From: Bog-473 sp963807775
Lineage (GTDB): Bacteria > Actinomycetota > Acidimicrobiia > Acidimicrobiales > RAAP-2
DNA length: 64,000 nt
Assembly (NCBI GenBank): GCA_963807775.1
Contig: CAWECY010000005.1
Span: 682,001-746,000, forward strand
Reading direction: 5' to 3'
Shown: positions 36,432 to 45,002 of the stretch, piece by piece
How positions within the stretch are numbered: position 1 is the first letter of the stretch
How the letters are laid out: every line of letters starts with the position of its first letter
Notes under the pieces: model-generated
Databases searched by the model: none
Told to the model about the DNA's origin: nothing
What the model saw: only the letters and a program-made list of their open reading frames with translations
Position numbers and translations under genes: made by a program

Positions 36432-37154
36432 TCAGCGGGCGCCGGCGAGGACTCCCAATTCAGCCAGCAGGCGGTCGCGCAGGGCGTCGAAGGCCGCTCC
36501 GCCGACGCGGCGGGGCCGGAGCAGGTCCACGGACTCGTCCAGCGAGATGCGCCCATCGGTCAGCACCAGGACGCGGTCGGCCAGCAGGACGGCCTCCTCG
36601 ACGTCGTGGGTCACCAGCAGAACTCCCGGGCGGTGGCGGGCGCACAGGTCGGCCACCAGCTGCTGCATGCGCAGCCGGGTCAGGGCGTCGAGCGCGGCGA
36701 AGGGCTCGTCGAGCAGGAGCAACTGGGGCTCGCGCACCAGCGCCCGGGCCAGGGCGACCCGCTGCGCCTCGCCTCCCGAGAGGGTGCCGGGCCAGGCGTC
36801 GGCGAGCGCGGCCAGCCCAACCTCGCCGAGCGCGAGCAGGGCGCGTTCACGGGTGGCCTGGCGGCGGGGGAGGCCGAGCACGACGTTGCGCCAGACCCGC
36901 TGCGAGACGACCAGCCGTGGCTCCTGGTAGACGACGGTGCGCACCTCGGGCACGAGGATGTCTCCGCCGTCCGCCGCCTCGAGCCTGGCCAGGATACGCA
37001 GCAGCGTCGTCTTCCCGCTGCCCGAGGCGCCGAGCAGAGCCACGAACTCGCCCTGGGCCACGGTCAGGGCGACGTCGGTCAGGACGGAGCGCCCGGCGAA
37101 GGAGATGGCGGCGTCGCTCACCACGGCGGCCGCCTCGTGGCGCGGGGCGCTCAC
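36432..37154 (-). CDS. Sulfonate/taurine-type ABC transporter ATP-binding protein
   Basis: A 240-aa ATPase of the SsuB/TauB/NrtD group. Walker A GASGSGKTTLLR, signature LSGGEAQRVALARAL, Walker B LLLLDEPFAALD and H-loop VTHDVEEAVLLADRV are all present. The GTG at 37154 overlaps the permease stop (GTGA). It is the last gene of a four-gene minus-strand unit: dioxygenase, binding protein, permease, ATPase. Confidence 0.9.
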   Translation of the reverse strand: MSAPRHEAAAVVSDAAISFAGRSVLTDVALTVAQGEFVALLGASGSGKTTLLRILARLEAADGGDILVPEVRTVVYQEPRLVVSQRVWRNVVLGLPRRQATRERALLALGEVGLAALADAWPGTLSGGEAQRVALARALVREPQLLLLDEPFAALDALTRLRMQQLVADLCARHRPGVLLVTHDVEEAVLLADRVLVLTDGRISLDESVDLLRPRRVGGAAFDALRDRLLAELGVLAGAR

Positions 37155-38080
37155 CGGACCGCCTGGTGCCGGCGCCACGGCATGGTGACGCGCTCGAGCA
37201 AGCGCACCGACAGGTCGGCCGCGATGCCGAGCAACGCGTAGATCACGATGCAGACCACGAGGACGGGGATCTGCTGCAGGCTGTCGGCCTGGCTGACCAG
37301 GTAGCCGATGCCCTGGCTGGCCCCGATGCTCTCGGTGAAGACGAGCGCGATGACCGAGATGCCGGCCGAGTAGCGCAGGCCGGTCATGATGGAGGGCAGG
37401 GCCAGCGGTACGACGACCTGGCGCACCAATCGCCACCCACTCACGCCGAAGCTGCGCGCCGCTTCGACCACGCGCTTGTCGACGTTGCGCACGCCGCTCG
37501 ACGTGTTGAGGTACATCGGGAACAGCGTGGCCAGGCCGATGAGGAGCACCTTGGCCGTCTCACCGATGCCGAACCAGATGATGAAGAGGAAGATGACGGC
37601 GGGGTAGGGCACCATGCGTAACATCTGCAGCGAGGCGTCGAAGAGCTCCTCGCCCAGGCGCGTCAAGCCGACGACGATGCCCAGGATCAGCCCGATGCCC
37701 GCACCCAGCGCCAGGCCGAGCGCGGCCCGGCGGACCGAGACACCGACGTCGCCCAGCAGGTCCTGGTGGCGCAGGAGCTCGACGAAGGCGCTCCACGTGG
37801 CGGCCGGAGTCGACAGCGTGGTCGGGGGGATCGCTCCGGTGGCGGTGAGGGCCCACCAGGCGGCGAAGATCGAGACGGGCAGCACCAGCCGCAGGGCGAT
37901 CGACCAGCGACGCGGTCGGTGCCCGGGAGCGCCGGTGGGCAGGCGGACCAGCCCGAAGACCGTCGGCGCCGCGGTGGCCGGTGCCGTCGGTTTCGCCGAC
38001 GCGGGCGCGTCGGGGGAGCGGGGCCACGTCACGACGTCAGGTGCGGGGCCCGAGCCGTCGCCCGTCACCTGGAGCGTCAC
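37151..38080 (-). CDS. Sulfonate/taurine-type ABC transporter permease
   Basis: A 309-aa inner-membrane permease of the SsuC/TauC family with about six membrane segments after a Pro/Ala-rich 50-residue N-terminus. The coupling EAA-like motif is EAARSFGVSGWRLVRQVVVP followed by ALPSIMTGLRY. Its GTG at 38080 overlaps the binding-protein stop by four bases. Confidence 0.9.
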   Translation of the reverse strand: MTLQVTGDGSGPAPDVVTWPRSPDAPASAKPTAPATAAPTVFGLVRLPTGAPGHRPRRWSIALRLVLPVSIFAAWWALTATGAIPPTTLSTPAATWSAFVELLRHQDLLGDVGVSVRRAALGLALGAGIGLILGIVVGLTRLGEELFDASLQMLRMVPYPAVIFLFIIWFGIGETAKVLLIGLATLFPMYLNTSSGVRNVDKRVVEAARSFGVSGWRLVRQVVVPLALPSIMTGLRYSAGISVIALVFTESIGASQGIGYLVSQADSLQQIPVLVVCIVIYALLGIAADLSVRLLERVTMPWRRHQAVR

Positions 38081-39150
38081 GACGACGTCAGCCCCGCCTG
38101 CTTGGCCACCTCCTGGTTGAACGGCAGGTCGAAGATCTTCTTGACGTCCAGGGTGCTCGTGACAAGGCCGAGCTTCTGGAACGTGTCGGCCTCGTTCTGC
38201 TGGTAGTTGATGATGGCTTGGGTGATCGGGGTGCCGACGCCCTGGTCGGAGGCGACCGCCTCCTTGGCCACCGCGAGTGGCACGCCGTAGGTCTGGGTGT
38301 AGGTCTGTGCGGCCAGCAGCGGATCCTCGCGGAGCTCGGCTTCGGCCTTGTAGTAGCGCACCACGAAGTCGGCGATGGCGGCCGCCTTCTGCGGGTTGGC
38401 CAGCGCGGCGTCGCTCGCCGTGAGGTAGCCGATCGTCTCCGACACGCCGGCACCGGTGGCGAGCACGGTGATCTTGCCCGTGGACTGGTCGAGGCCGGTC
38501 AGGGGCTGCGTGATGACAGCCGCTGGGACCTGACCGTTGGCCACGGCCGTCGACGCGTCGGTCACGGTGAGGTTGTCGATCTGCACCGCGCTGTAGGGCA
38601 CGTGCGCCTTGGCCAACTCTTGGACGAGGAAGTATTGCTCCACCGTCCCCTCCTGGACGGCGACCGAGTGCCCGCGCAGCTGGGCCACACTCTTGATGGG
38701 CGAGCCGACCGGGACGACGATGTCGTAAGGCGAGACCTTCGGGTCGTCCCCGATGGTGGCCGCCACCACCTTGACCGGGTCGCCGGCCGACTGGGCGAAG
38801 ATGGTCGGCGTCTCGGCCATGAAGCCGAGGTCGACGGACCCGCTCGTCTCAGCCGCGATGACCGGCGGCCCGCCCACGAAGTTGGCCCAGTCGACCGTGT
38901 AGGGCGCGCCCTTGAGCGCGTCGGTGGCCGCGAAGACCGTCTGGAGGCCCTTCAGCTGGTCGCCGAAGGTGAGGGTGACGCCGGCCAGCGAGACCGTCTT
39001 GGTCGTTCGGGCCGAGGCCGCCGTGGCCGGCAGCGCGACGGCGAGCGCGGCCAGGGCCACGACGGCCGTCAGGCGCCGGGCGCCCGAGCGGGTACGGGTG
39101 CGGGTGTGGGTCGAGGCGCGCCGGGGGCGCGTGGAGTCAGAGGTGTGCAT
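38077..39150 (-). CDS. Sulfonate/nitrate/taurine ABC transporter substrate-binding protein
   Basis: A 357-aa exported binding protein of the SsuA/TauA family. A basic n-region and hydrophobic stretch (RRLTAVVALAALAVALPATA, cleavage after ASA) make a Sec or Tat signal; no lipobox cysteine is present. The mature domain has VDLGFMAETPTIFAQSAGDP and VAVQEGTVEQYFLVQELA, typical of the periplasmic-binding type II aliphatic-sulfonate family. Confidence 0.88.
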   Translation of the reverse strand: MHTSDSTRPRRASTHTRTRTRSGARRLTAVVALAALAVALPATAASARTTKTVSLAGVTLTFGDQLKGLQTVFAATDALKGAPYTVDWANFVGGPPVIAAETSGSVDLGFMAETPTIFAQSAGDPVKVVAATIGDDPKVSPYDIVVPVGSPIKSVAQLRGHSVAVQEGTVEQYFLVQELAKAHVPYSAVQIDNLTVTDASTAVANGQVPAAVITQPLTGLDQSTGKITVLATGAGVSETIGYLTASDAALANPQKAAAIADFVVRYYKAEAELREDPLLAAQTYTQTYGVPLAVAKEAVASDQGVGTPITQAIINYQQNEADTFQKLGLVTSTLDVKKIFDLPFNQEVAKQAGLTSS

Positions 39151-39217
39151 GTCTTTCCTTGGGGGAGCCGGCGGTGTCCGCCGGGTCGATGGGAGCCGGA
39201 GCCGGGGCGGCGGCCGG

Positions 39218-40096
39218 TCAGAAGGGGCGGTCGCCCTTGATGGTCACGCGCTGGATGACGCGATGAGCGTCGCCGTAGTCGTCGATGGCGTAGTGCATGG
39301 TCGTGCGGTTGTCCCAGAAGCCGAGGTCGCCCTCCTCCCAGCGATAGCGCACGACGTACTCGGGCGTGGTCATGTGGTCGTAGAGGAAGTGCAGCAACGC
39401 GTCGCTCTCCTTGGTGCTGAGGCCCTTGATGCTCTTGGTGAAGCCCGGGTTCACGAAGAGGTTGCGCCGCCCCGTCTCCGGGTGCGTGCGCACGACGGGG
39501 TGCTCGACCGAGACAAGCTCGGTGAAGGTCTCGCCGTCCCACTCGCCCTTTCCACGCTGGTCCAGCAGCGCGGAGAAGGCGCGCGTCCCGTCGTGGATGG
39601 CGGTGAGGCCGTCGACCAGCCCGCGGATGGGCTTCGACAGGTCGTCGTAGGCGGCCTGGGTGTCGGCCCACAGGGTGTCGCCGCCGGCGGGAGGGATGAC
39701 GATGGCGTTGAGGATCGAGCCGAGCGGGGGAGTCTCGACGAACGTGACGTCCGTGTGCCAGCGCTCGCGGTCGCCGTACTCCCCGCTCCCGCGCTGGGCG
39801 TACCGCGTGCGGGCCTTGGTGTAGTCGATCTCGAAGACCTCCTTGTGCTCGTCGAGGCCGGGGATGACCGGGTGGGCCTCGGTGATGGGGCCGAAGAGCG
39901 AGGCGAAGTCCTTGTGCTCCTGTGGATTCAGGTGGGCGCCGGGGAAGAAGATCACCTTGTAGTCGAGCAGGGCCTGGCGGACGGTGGCCACGGTCTCGGG
40001 GTCGAGCGGATGATGGAGGTCGAGGCCGCGTATCTCGGCGCCGATGGTGCCCGAGAGGGGGGCGATGTCGAGCTGGAGCGGGATGGTTGTGGTCAT
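39218..40096 (-). CDS. TauD/TfdA family alpha-ketoglutarate-dependent dioxygenase
   Basis: A 292-aa enzyme of the taurine/alkylsulfonate dioxygenase family that releases sulfite from organosulfonates. The iron ligands are in WHTDVTFVETPP (HxD) and DAHRVIQRVTIKGDRPF (distal His, 2-oxoglutarate Arg). Linked to an SsuABC-type importer, it most likely feeds sulfur from imported sulfonates or sulfate esters; taurine specificity is not proven. Confidence 0.9.
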   Translation of the reverse strand: MTTTIPLQLDIAPLSGTIGAEIRGLDLHHPLDPETVATVRQALLDYKVIFFPGAHLNPQEHKDFASLFGPITEAHPVIPGLDEHKEVFEIDYTKARTRYAQRGSGEYGDRERWHTDVTFVETPPLGSILNAIVIPPAGGDTLWADTQAAYDDLSKPIRGLVDGLTAIHDGTRAFSALLDQRGKGEWDGETFTELVSVEHPVVRTHPETGRRNLFVNPGFTKSIKGLSTKESDALLHFLYDHMTTPEYVVRYRWEEGDLGFWDNRTTMHYAIDDYGDAHRVIQRVTIKGDRPF

Positions 40097-40145
40097 GGGT
40101 GCGGGCCTCCGATGGGGTGCGGGGTGGGCTTCGGTCCATTAATCC

Positions 40146-40189
40146 TGACTAAGTCAATCAAGTCTGTCAACTTACTAGGGATTTACCCT
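40146..40189. promoter_or_regulatory. Putative promoter/operator region of the tauD-ssu operon
   Basis: On the minus strand a TTGACA (40165-40170) lies 17 bases from CAGGAT-like sequence. Around it are the palindromes TGACT-A-AGTCA (40146-40156) and AGGG-ATTTA-CCCT (40177-40189), possible binding sites for a sulfur-responsive regulator. Confidence 0.45.
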
Positions 40190-40222
40190 GTCACACCCCT
40201 TCCGTACGGTGTCAGGCGTGCC

Positions 40223-40299
40223 CGAACCGGTGTTCGCTTTTTCGGTTGACAGCGAACAGGTGTTCGTGGTCCAATGGGCTGGAAGCGAACAGGTGTTCG
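40223..40299. promoter_or_regulatory. Triple LexA (SOS) box array
   Basis: Three perfect boxes: CGAACCGGTGTTCG (40223-40236), CGAACAGGTGTTCG (40253-40266) and CGAACAGGTGTTCG again (40286-40299). Centres are 30 and 33 bases apart, about three helical turns. A TTGACA (40246-40251) abuts the middle box. The array precedes the LysM protein and probably governs the whole chiZ-nrdR-PIG-L-dinB transcript. Confidence 0.93.
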
Positions 40300-40314
40300 G
40301 AACAGGAGGACGCC

Positions 40315-40680
40315 ATGTCGGTCGCATTTGAGCTCGAGTTCGAGGCGTGCCGCTCCCGGTTGTACGCCTTGCCGGATCGGCCGGCGCGGATCGCACCGTC
40401 CCCCCTGGTGCGCCGCCGCCGGGCGGTCCTGGCCGCCGTGGTCACCGTGGTCGCCCTCCTGCTCGTGCTGTTGGCGCTGCCCATCCGCCAGCTCGGCGGC
40501 AGCACGCTGGCCCAGGCCGGTCCCGCCCCGGGGCAGGTCTACGTCGTGAAGGCCGGCGACACCCTGGCCACCATCGCCGCCCGGGCCGACCGGTCCGACG
40601 CCGCCTCGCTCACGTCACAGTTGGCCCGCGAGGTCGGCTCCTCCGTGGTCGTGCCCGGGGAGCACATCCTCATTCCCTGA
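40315..40680 (+). CDS. LysM-domain SOS cell division inhibitor (Rv2719c/ChiZ, YneA-like)
   Basis: A 121-aa protein with an AGGAGGA ribosome binding site (40304-40310). One transmembrane helix (about 42-60, AVLAAVVTVVALLLVLLALP) is followed by an extracytoplasmic LysM domain (VYVVKAGDTLATIAARADRS, ending VPGEHILIP). Small TM+LysM proteins next to lexA or nrdR delay division after DNA damage (Rv2719c in mycobacteria, YneA in Bacillus). The three SOS boxes directly upstream support this strongly. Confidence 0.88.
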   Translation: MSVAFELEFEACRSRLYALPDRPARIAPSPLVRRRRAVLAAVVTVVALLLVLLALPIRQLGGSTLAQAGPAPGQVYVVKAGDTLATIAARADRSDAASLTSQLAREVGSSVVVPGEHILIP

Positions 40681-40694
40681 CTATCGTCGGCCGT

Positions 40695-41162
40695 GTGCGA
40701 TGTCCGTGGTGCGGTGTGGATGACGATCGCGTCGTGGACTCCCGTCAGGCCGAGGACGGCGGGGCCATCCGCCGTCGCCGCGAATGCCTCGGCTGCGGGC
40801 GCCGCTTCACCACCTTCGAACGCATCGAGGAGGTGCCGCTCTGGGTGGTGAAACGCTCCGGGCTGCGCGAGCCCTTCGACCGGGTCAAGGTGGTCGAAGG
40901 CATACGGGCGGCTTGTAAGAACCGCCCGGTGACCGACGAGCAGATGGAGGAGCTGGCCCAGAGCGTGGAGGACGCGCTTCGGGCGGCGTCGACCGAGCCC
41001 ACGAGCCAGGAGGTCGGCGTGGCCGTGCTCGAACGCCTGCAGTCGCTGGACGACGTGGCCTATCTGCGCTTCGCCAGCGTGTACAAGGGCTTCGAGGAGG
41101 CCGGCGACTTCCAGCGTGAGGCCGGGCTGCTCACCAAGACGACCGAACCCAAACGGAAGTGA
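40695..41162 (+). CDS. nrdR: Transcriptional repressor NrdR
   Basis: A 155-aa repressor of ribonucleotide reductase genes. The N-terminal zinc ribbon is RCPWC with the second pair CLGC in RRRRECLGCGRRFTTFERIE, followed by the ATP-cone domain (WVVKRSGLREPFDRVKVVEG). GTG at 40695 is chosen because the family begins directly at RCPWCG. It lies 14 bases after the LysM gene, as Rv2718c follows Rv2719c. Confidence 0.96.
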   Translation: MRCPWCGVDDDRVVDSRQAEDGGAIRRRRECLGCGRRFTTFERIEEVPLWVVKRSGLREPFDRVKVVEGIRAACKNRPVTDEQMEELAQSVEDALRAASTEPTSQEVGVAVLERLQSLDDVAYLRFASVYKGFEEAGDFQREAGLLTKTTEPKRK

Positions 41163-41172
41163 CGCGGACGTG

Positions 41173-41871
41173 ATGGCGGACACGCCCGGCGTGGTCCTGG
41201 CCGTCTACGCGCATCCAGACGACGCCGATGTCGGCTGTGGGGGCTCCTTGGCCCGCTGGGCCAAGGCCGGCAGCGCCGTGCACCTGCTCGTGTGCACCGA
41301 CGGCGGCAAGGGGACGTCCGACCCCGGCGTGGTGCCGGACGAGTTGGTGGCGGCGCGGGCGAGCGAGCTGGAGGCGTCCTCCGCGCTGATCGGGCTGTCG
41401 GGCTTGGAGATCCTCGGCTTCCCCGACGGGGAGCTGAGCGACTCCGACGAGTTCCGGCGCACGCTGGTCCAGCGCGTGCGTACCCTGCGACCGGACCTGG
41501 TGTGCGGCCACGACCCTACGGCGGTCTTCTTCGGGCAGGACTACTTCAACCACCGCGACCACCGCATCGCCGGACTGGCCCTGCTCGACGCCGTGGCGCC
41601 GGCCTCGGCCCTGCCGCACTACTTTCCCGACGCCGGCCCACCCCACCAGGTGGCGACGGTGCTGTTGTCGGGGACGCTCGATCCCGACGAGTGGGTCGAC
41701 GTGACCGACACCATTGAGACCAAGGCGGCGGCGGTCGAGTGCCACCGCACCCAGTTCGCCGGCGAGGCCGGCTGGGCGGGCGAGGCGGTGCGGCGGCGGG
41801 CGGCCGAGGAGGGCCGGCGAGCCGGCGTGGCCTACGCCGAGGGGTTCCGCCGGTTGACGCTCGGTGGCTGA
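41173..41871 (+). CDS. PIG-L/LmbE family deacetylase
   Basis: A 232-aa zinc-dependent de-N-acetylase. The signature AHPDDAD near residue 12 carries the metal ligands, with NHRDHRIAG (His) later. Actinobacterial members include MshB, Mca and sugar deacetylases; this one is shorter than MshB (about 300 aa), so mycothiol biosynthesis is not assumed. It overlaps dinB by 8 bases. Confidence 0.85.
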   Translation: MADTPGVVLAVYAHPDDADVGCGGSLARWAKAGSAVHLLVCTDGGKGTSDPGVVPDELVAARASELEASSALIGLSGLEILGFPDGELSDSDEFRRTLVQRVRTLRPDLVCGHDPTAVFFGQDYFNHRDHRIAGLALLDAVAPASALPHYFPDAGPPHQVATVLLSGTLDPDEWVDVTDTIETKAAAVECHRTQFAGEAGWAGEAVRRRAAEEGRRAGVAYAEGFRRLTLGG

Positions 41872-43159
41872 GCGGTCCCGGCCCGCCGTCCCCACCATCC
41901 TCCACGTCGACATGGACGCGTTCTTCGCGTCGGTCGAGGTGCTCGACAACCCGTCGCTGGCCGGCAAGCCGGTGATCGTGGGCGGGGCCGGGGCGCGCGG
42001 CGTGGTGGCGTCGTGCACCTACGAGGCGCGGATGTACGGCGTGCACTCGGCCATGCCGTCGGTGCGGGCGCGCCAGCTCTGCCCCGACGCCATCTTCCTG
42101 TCGGGGCGCCACGGCCGCTACGCCGAGGTGAGCGCCGAGCTGCAGCGGATCCTGCACGACGTCACGCCGATGGTCGAGCCGATCGGGCTCGACGAGGCCT
42201 TCATGGACGTGGAGGGCGCGGTGCGCCTCCTCGGGCCGCCCGAGGTCATCGCGTTGGGGCTGCGGGGTCGGGTACACGACGAGTTGCACCTCAACTGCGC
42301 CGTCGGCATCGGGCGCTCCAAGATGATCGCCAAACTGGCCTCGCGGGCGGCCAAGCCGCGGGCGACGCGGGCCGGGCTGGAGCCGGGGCCCGGCGTCTAC
42401 CTGGTGACGCCGGACGAGGAGCTGTCGTTCCTGCACGGCCACGACGTGGAGGCGTTGTGGGGTGTCGGCCCGGCCACGGCCAAGCGCCTGCACGACCTGG
42501 GCGTGCGCACGGTGGGCGACCTGGCGACGCTGCCGCTCGACACGGTGACGCGCCGCCTGGGCAAGGCGAGCGGCGCCCACCTGGCCGCGCTGGCCCGGGG
42601 CGAGGACCCCGACCCGGTACGACCGGACCGGCCGACCAAGTCGATCGGGCACGAGGAGACCTTCAGCCAGGACCTGGTCGACCCGCACGAGCTGGAGCGC
42701 CACGTGCTGCGCATGTCCGAGTCCGTGGCCACCATGTTGCGCGGCGCGTCGACCACGGCGCGCACCATCACGGTCAAGGTCAAGTTCAAGGACCTGTCGC
42801 TGCAGACGCGCTCGCACACGCTGGCGCGGGCCATCGCCACCGGCAGTGCCATCGGGCAGGTGGCCGCGGCGCTGCTGGCCGGGATCGATCCGGGCGAGGG
42901 CATCCGCCTGCTCGGCGTGTCGGCCTCGGGGCTGACCGTGGGCGGGGTGGACCAGCTCTCCTTCGACCTGGGCGACGGGCTCGACGAGTCCTCCGAGAGC
43001 GCGCTGGCCCGTGAGCAGTCGTGGCACGACGTGACCGCCGCGGTGGACGCCATCCGGACGCGCTTCGGCACGTCGTCGGTGGGTTCGGCCGCCCACGTGA
43101 CCGACGAGGGCGTGCAGGTGCCGGCTAGGCGAGACGCACCGTGGGGACCGGACGCGTAG
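41864..43159 (+). CDS. dinB: DNA polymerase IV (Y family)
   Basis: A 431-aa translesion polymerase. Palm motifs are HVDMDAFFASVEVLDNP (two catalytic Asp) and GLDEAFMDVEGA; then VGIGRSKMIAKLASRAAKPR, helix-hairpin-helix LWGVGPATAKRLHDLGVRTV, and the little-finger domain. GTG start at 41864 overlaps the PIG-L gene. As the last gene behind a triple SOS box it is probably damage-inducible. Confidence 0.95.
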   Translation: MAERSRPAVPTILHVDMDAFFASVEVLDNPSLAGKPVIVGGAGARGVVASCTYEARMYGVHSAMPSVRARQLCPDAIFLSGRHGRYAEVSAELQRILHDVTPMVEPIGLDEAFMDVEGAVRLLGPPEVIALGLRGRVHDELHLNCAVGIGRSKMIAKLASRAAKPRATRAGLEPGPGVYLVTPDEELSFLHGHDVEALWGVGPATAKRLHDLGVRTVGDLATLPLDTVTRRLGKASGAHLAALARGEDPDPVRPDRPTKSIGHEETFSQDLVDPHELERHVLRMSESVATMLRGASTTARTITVKVKFKDLSLQTRSHTLARAIATGSAIGQVAAALLAGIDPGEGIRLLGVSASGLTVGGVDQLSFDLGDGLDESSESALAREQSWHDVTAAVDAIRTRFGTSSVGSAAHVTDEGVQVPARRDAPWGPDA

Positions 43160-43344
43160 CGGTGTCGCCGCGCGTGGGTGGGTGACGGCGGGACGCCAGC
43201 GGATCCCGTATCGGTCCAGCCACGTTCAACGGTTCAACGGGTGTCAACCATTGCGCTGCGTCGCCCGTGACCAGCGGCCACATCTTTTGCGTACATGACC
43301 CTTCAGCGACACCCGGGACGGATAGGCAGTGGTCGTCGTTTTCT

Positions 43345-44175
43345 TTAGAGATCACGCAGGGCGGTGGCCAGCGGCTCGAGCACGCCGGGATCGAGGGGCG
43401 GTCGGAGGTAGACAATGCCCAACTCGGCACCGACTTCGGCCAGTGCGGCGGCCTGTTCGGCGGCGGCCTTCGCGTTCCCGGCGAACATGACGTGACTGGA
43501 GAGGAGGATCTCCGTAGGGTCGCGGCCGAGGTCCTCACAGTGCTGATGCAGGACTTCGCGCTTGCGGGCGAACTCCTCCGGCGTGCCGCCCACGAAGTTC
43601 CAGTGCTGGGCGAACCGGGCTGCGGTGCGCAGCGTCCTCTTTTCGCCGCTCCCACCGACGCAGATCGGCGGGTGGGGGCGCTGAACCGGCTTGGGCTCGT
43701 TGCGGGCGTTGCTGAGCTGGTAGTACCGGCCCTTGAAGGTCGTCGTCTCCTGTGAGAGGAGCCCGACGATCACCTCGCACGCCTCCTCGAAGCGTTGGCT
43801 GCGCTGGCCCGGAGTGCCCAGCTCGATGCCGTAGGCCCCCGACTCCTCCTCGTTCCACCCGGCCCCGATGCCGAGCTCCAGCCGGCCCCCGGACACGATG
43901 TCGAGGGTGCTCGCCATGTTGGCCAGGATCGCCGGGTGGCGATAGTGGATGCCCGTCACCAGAGTTCCCATGCGCAGGCGGGTCGTCGCCTGGGCCAGCG
44001 CCGTCAGGGTGGTCCAGCCCTCCATGCAAGGGCCGGTGCTGTCGGAAAAGATCGGATAGAAGTGGTCGAAGGTCCAGCCCGACTCGAACAGCTCGATGTC
44101 GTCGGCCACCTTCCACACGGCGAGCATGTCGGTCCAGGTCGTATCCTGCGGCGAGGTCTTGAAAGCGAAGCGCAT
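43345..44175 (-). CDS. LLM class (probably F420-dependent) oxidoreductase
   Basis: A 276-aa luciferase-like TIM-barrel protein. It has WTFDHFYPIF, TLVTGIHYRHPAILANMAST, LDIVSGGRLELGIGAGWNEE and PICVGGSGEKRTLRTAARFA, typical of F420-dependent actinobacterial oxidoreductases. Substrate unknown. Convergent with dinB across 185 bases that show no features. Confidence 0.88.
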   Translation of the reverse strand: MRFAFKTSPQDTTWTDMLAVWKVADDIELFESGWTFDHFYPIFSDSTGPCMEGWTTLTALAQATTRLRMGTLVTGIHYRHPAILANMASTLDIVSGGRLELGIGAGWNEEESGAYGIELGTPGQRSQRFEEACEVIVGLLSQETTTFKGRYYQLSNARNEPKPVQRPHPPICVGGSGEKRTLRTAARFAQHWNFVGGTPEEFARKREVLHQHCEDLGRDPTEILLSSHVMFAGNAKAAAEQAAALAEVGAELGIVYLRPPLDPGVLEPLATALRDL

Positions 44176-44459
44176 GCGCCCACGCTACGTCCGACGGGTG
44201 AGCGACCGCGCAGACGTCCCTCCTCAGGGTCCGAGGGCAGGTGCGCGACGTCCCCAAGTGCCCTCGCCGAGGATCGGGAACGGTTTCGAAGGTAGGTCGA
44301 CACATCCACGGACTGAGCTCGCCTGTGCGTGAGTTCTACGTTCCGCCGGAGCAATGGCTGGACATTAGGGAACACCCGTGTCTATCGAAGGGGTCACGTC
44401 GCAGAGTCGAAGTGAGGTCGGTCGAATCCTCTTCCGTCAAAGAGAACGAGGTAATCCCC

Positions 44460-44972
44460 TCAGGCGTCCTCAGTGGCGACGAAGAGCGATTTGAACATCT
44501 CGTTCATTTCGGGCAGCTGATAACGAGCCTGGAGTCCGCTCGGGTTGGGTAGGAGCCAAAGAAGGGCACCGCCCATGAGTTCGGGTTGGGGACCGATAAC
44601 GGCTTTCGGTCTGAGAAACGCCGTCCGGTACGCCTGCAGCCCGAGCACCGCCACGCAGCGGGGCCGCAGAATCCCCACCTTGGCCTCGAGCTGCGTTGCG
44701 CCTTCACGCAGTTCGGCGACATTGAGTTCGCTGGCAGCGGCTGTCACCCGCCCCACCAGGTTCGTGATGCCTATGCCGAGCCCGGGCAGGGTGTGCTGTT
44801 CGGCGGGTACGAGAACGGACTCGGTGAATCCACCGGCACAGAGCAACTTCCAGAACCGGTTCCCCGTCCGGGCGAAGTGCAGGCCGAGGCCACCCGAGAG
44901 CGTCCCGGGATTGATCCCGCAGAAAAGCACGCGCAGGTCCGGACCGACCAGATCGGCGACAGCCTGCTCCAT
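44460..44972 (-). CDS. mug: G/U mismatch-specific uracil-DNA glycosylase (Mug)
   Basis: A 170-aa UDG family 2 enzyme. The active site motif FCGINPGTLSG and the second motif LLPNPSGLQARYQL are both present, with HFARTGNRFWKLL between. It excises uracil or thymine opposite guanine. The 284 bases upstream hold no recognisable gene. Confidence 0.9.
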   Translation of the reverse strand: MEQAVADLVGPDLRVLFCGINPGTLSGGLGLHFARTGNRFWKLLCAGGFTESVLVPAEQHTLPGLGIGITNLVGRVTAAASELNVAELREGATQLEAKVGILRPRCVAVLGLQAYRTAFLRPKAVIGPQPELMGGALLWLLPNPSGLQARYQLPEMNEMFKSLFVATEDA

Positions 44973-45002
44973 GGCGCCAGACCATACGCTCCGGCGGCGG
45001 TC

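Noticed and set aside
35366..36556. N-terminal extension of lexA to 608 codons
   Set aside because: LexA begins at MAEVLSGKRLQ behind a good ribosome binding site; the extension runs through the SOS boxes and is antisense to the alpha/beta hydrolase.
37981..39240. 419-codon plus-strand frame in the ssu operon
   Set aside because: Antisense shadow of the permease and binding-protein genes, which have clear signatures.
44176..44459. Possible tRNA fragment or attachment site (GGTCGAATCC) near 44425 at the edge of the accessory region
   Set aside because: Isolated T-loop-like bases without arms or a matching direct repeat.
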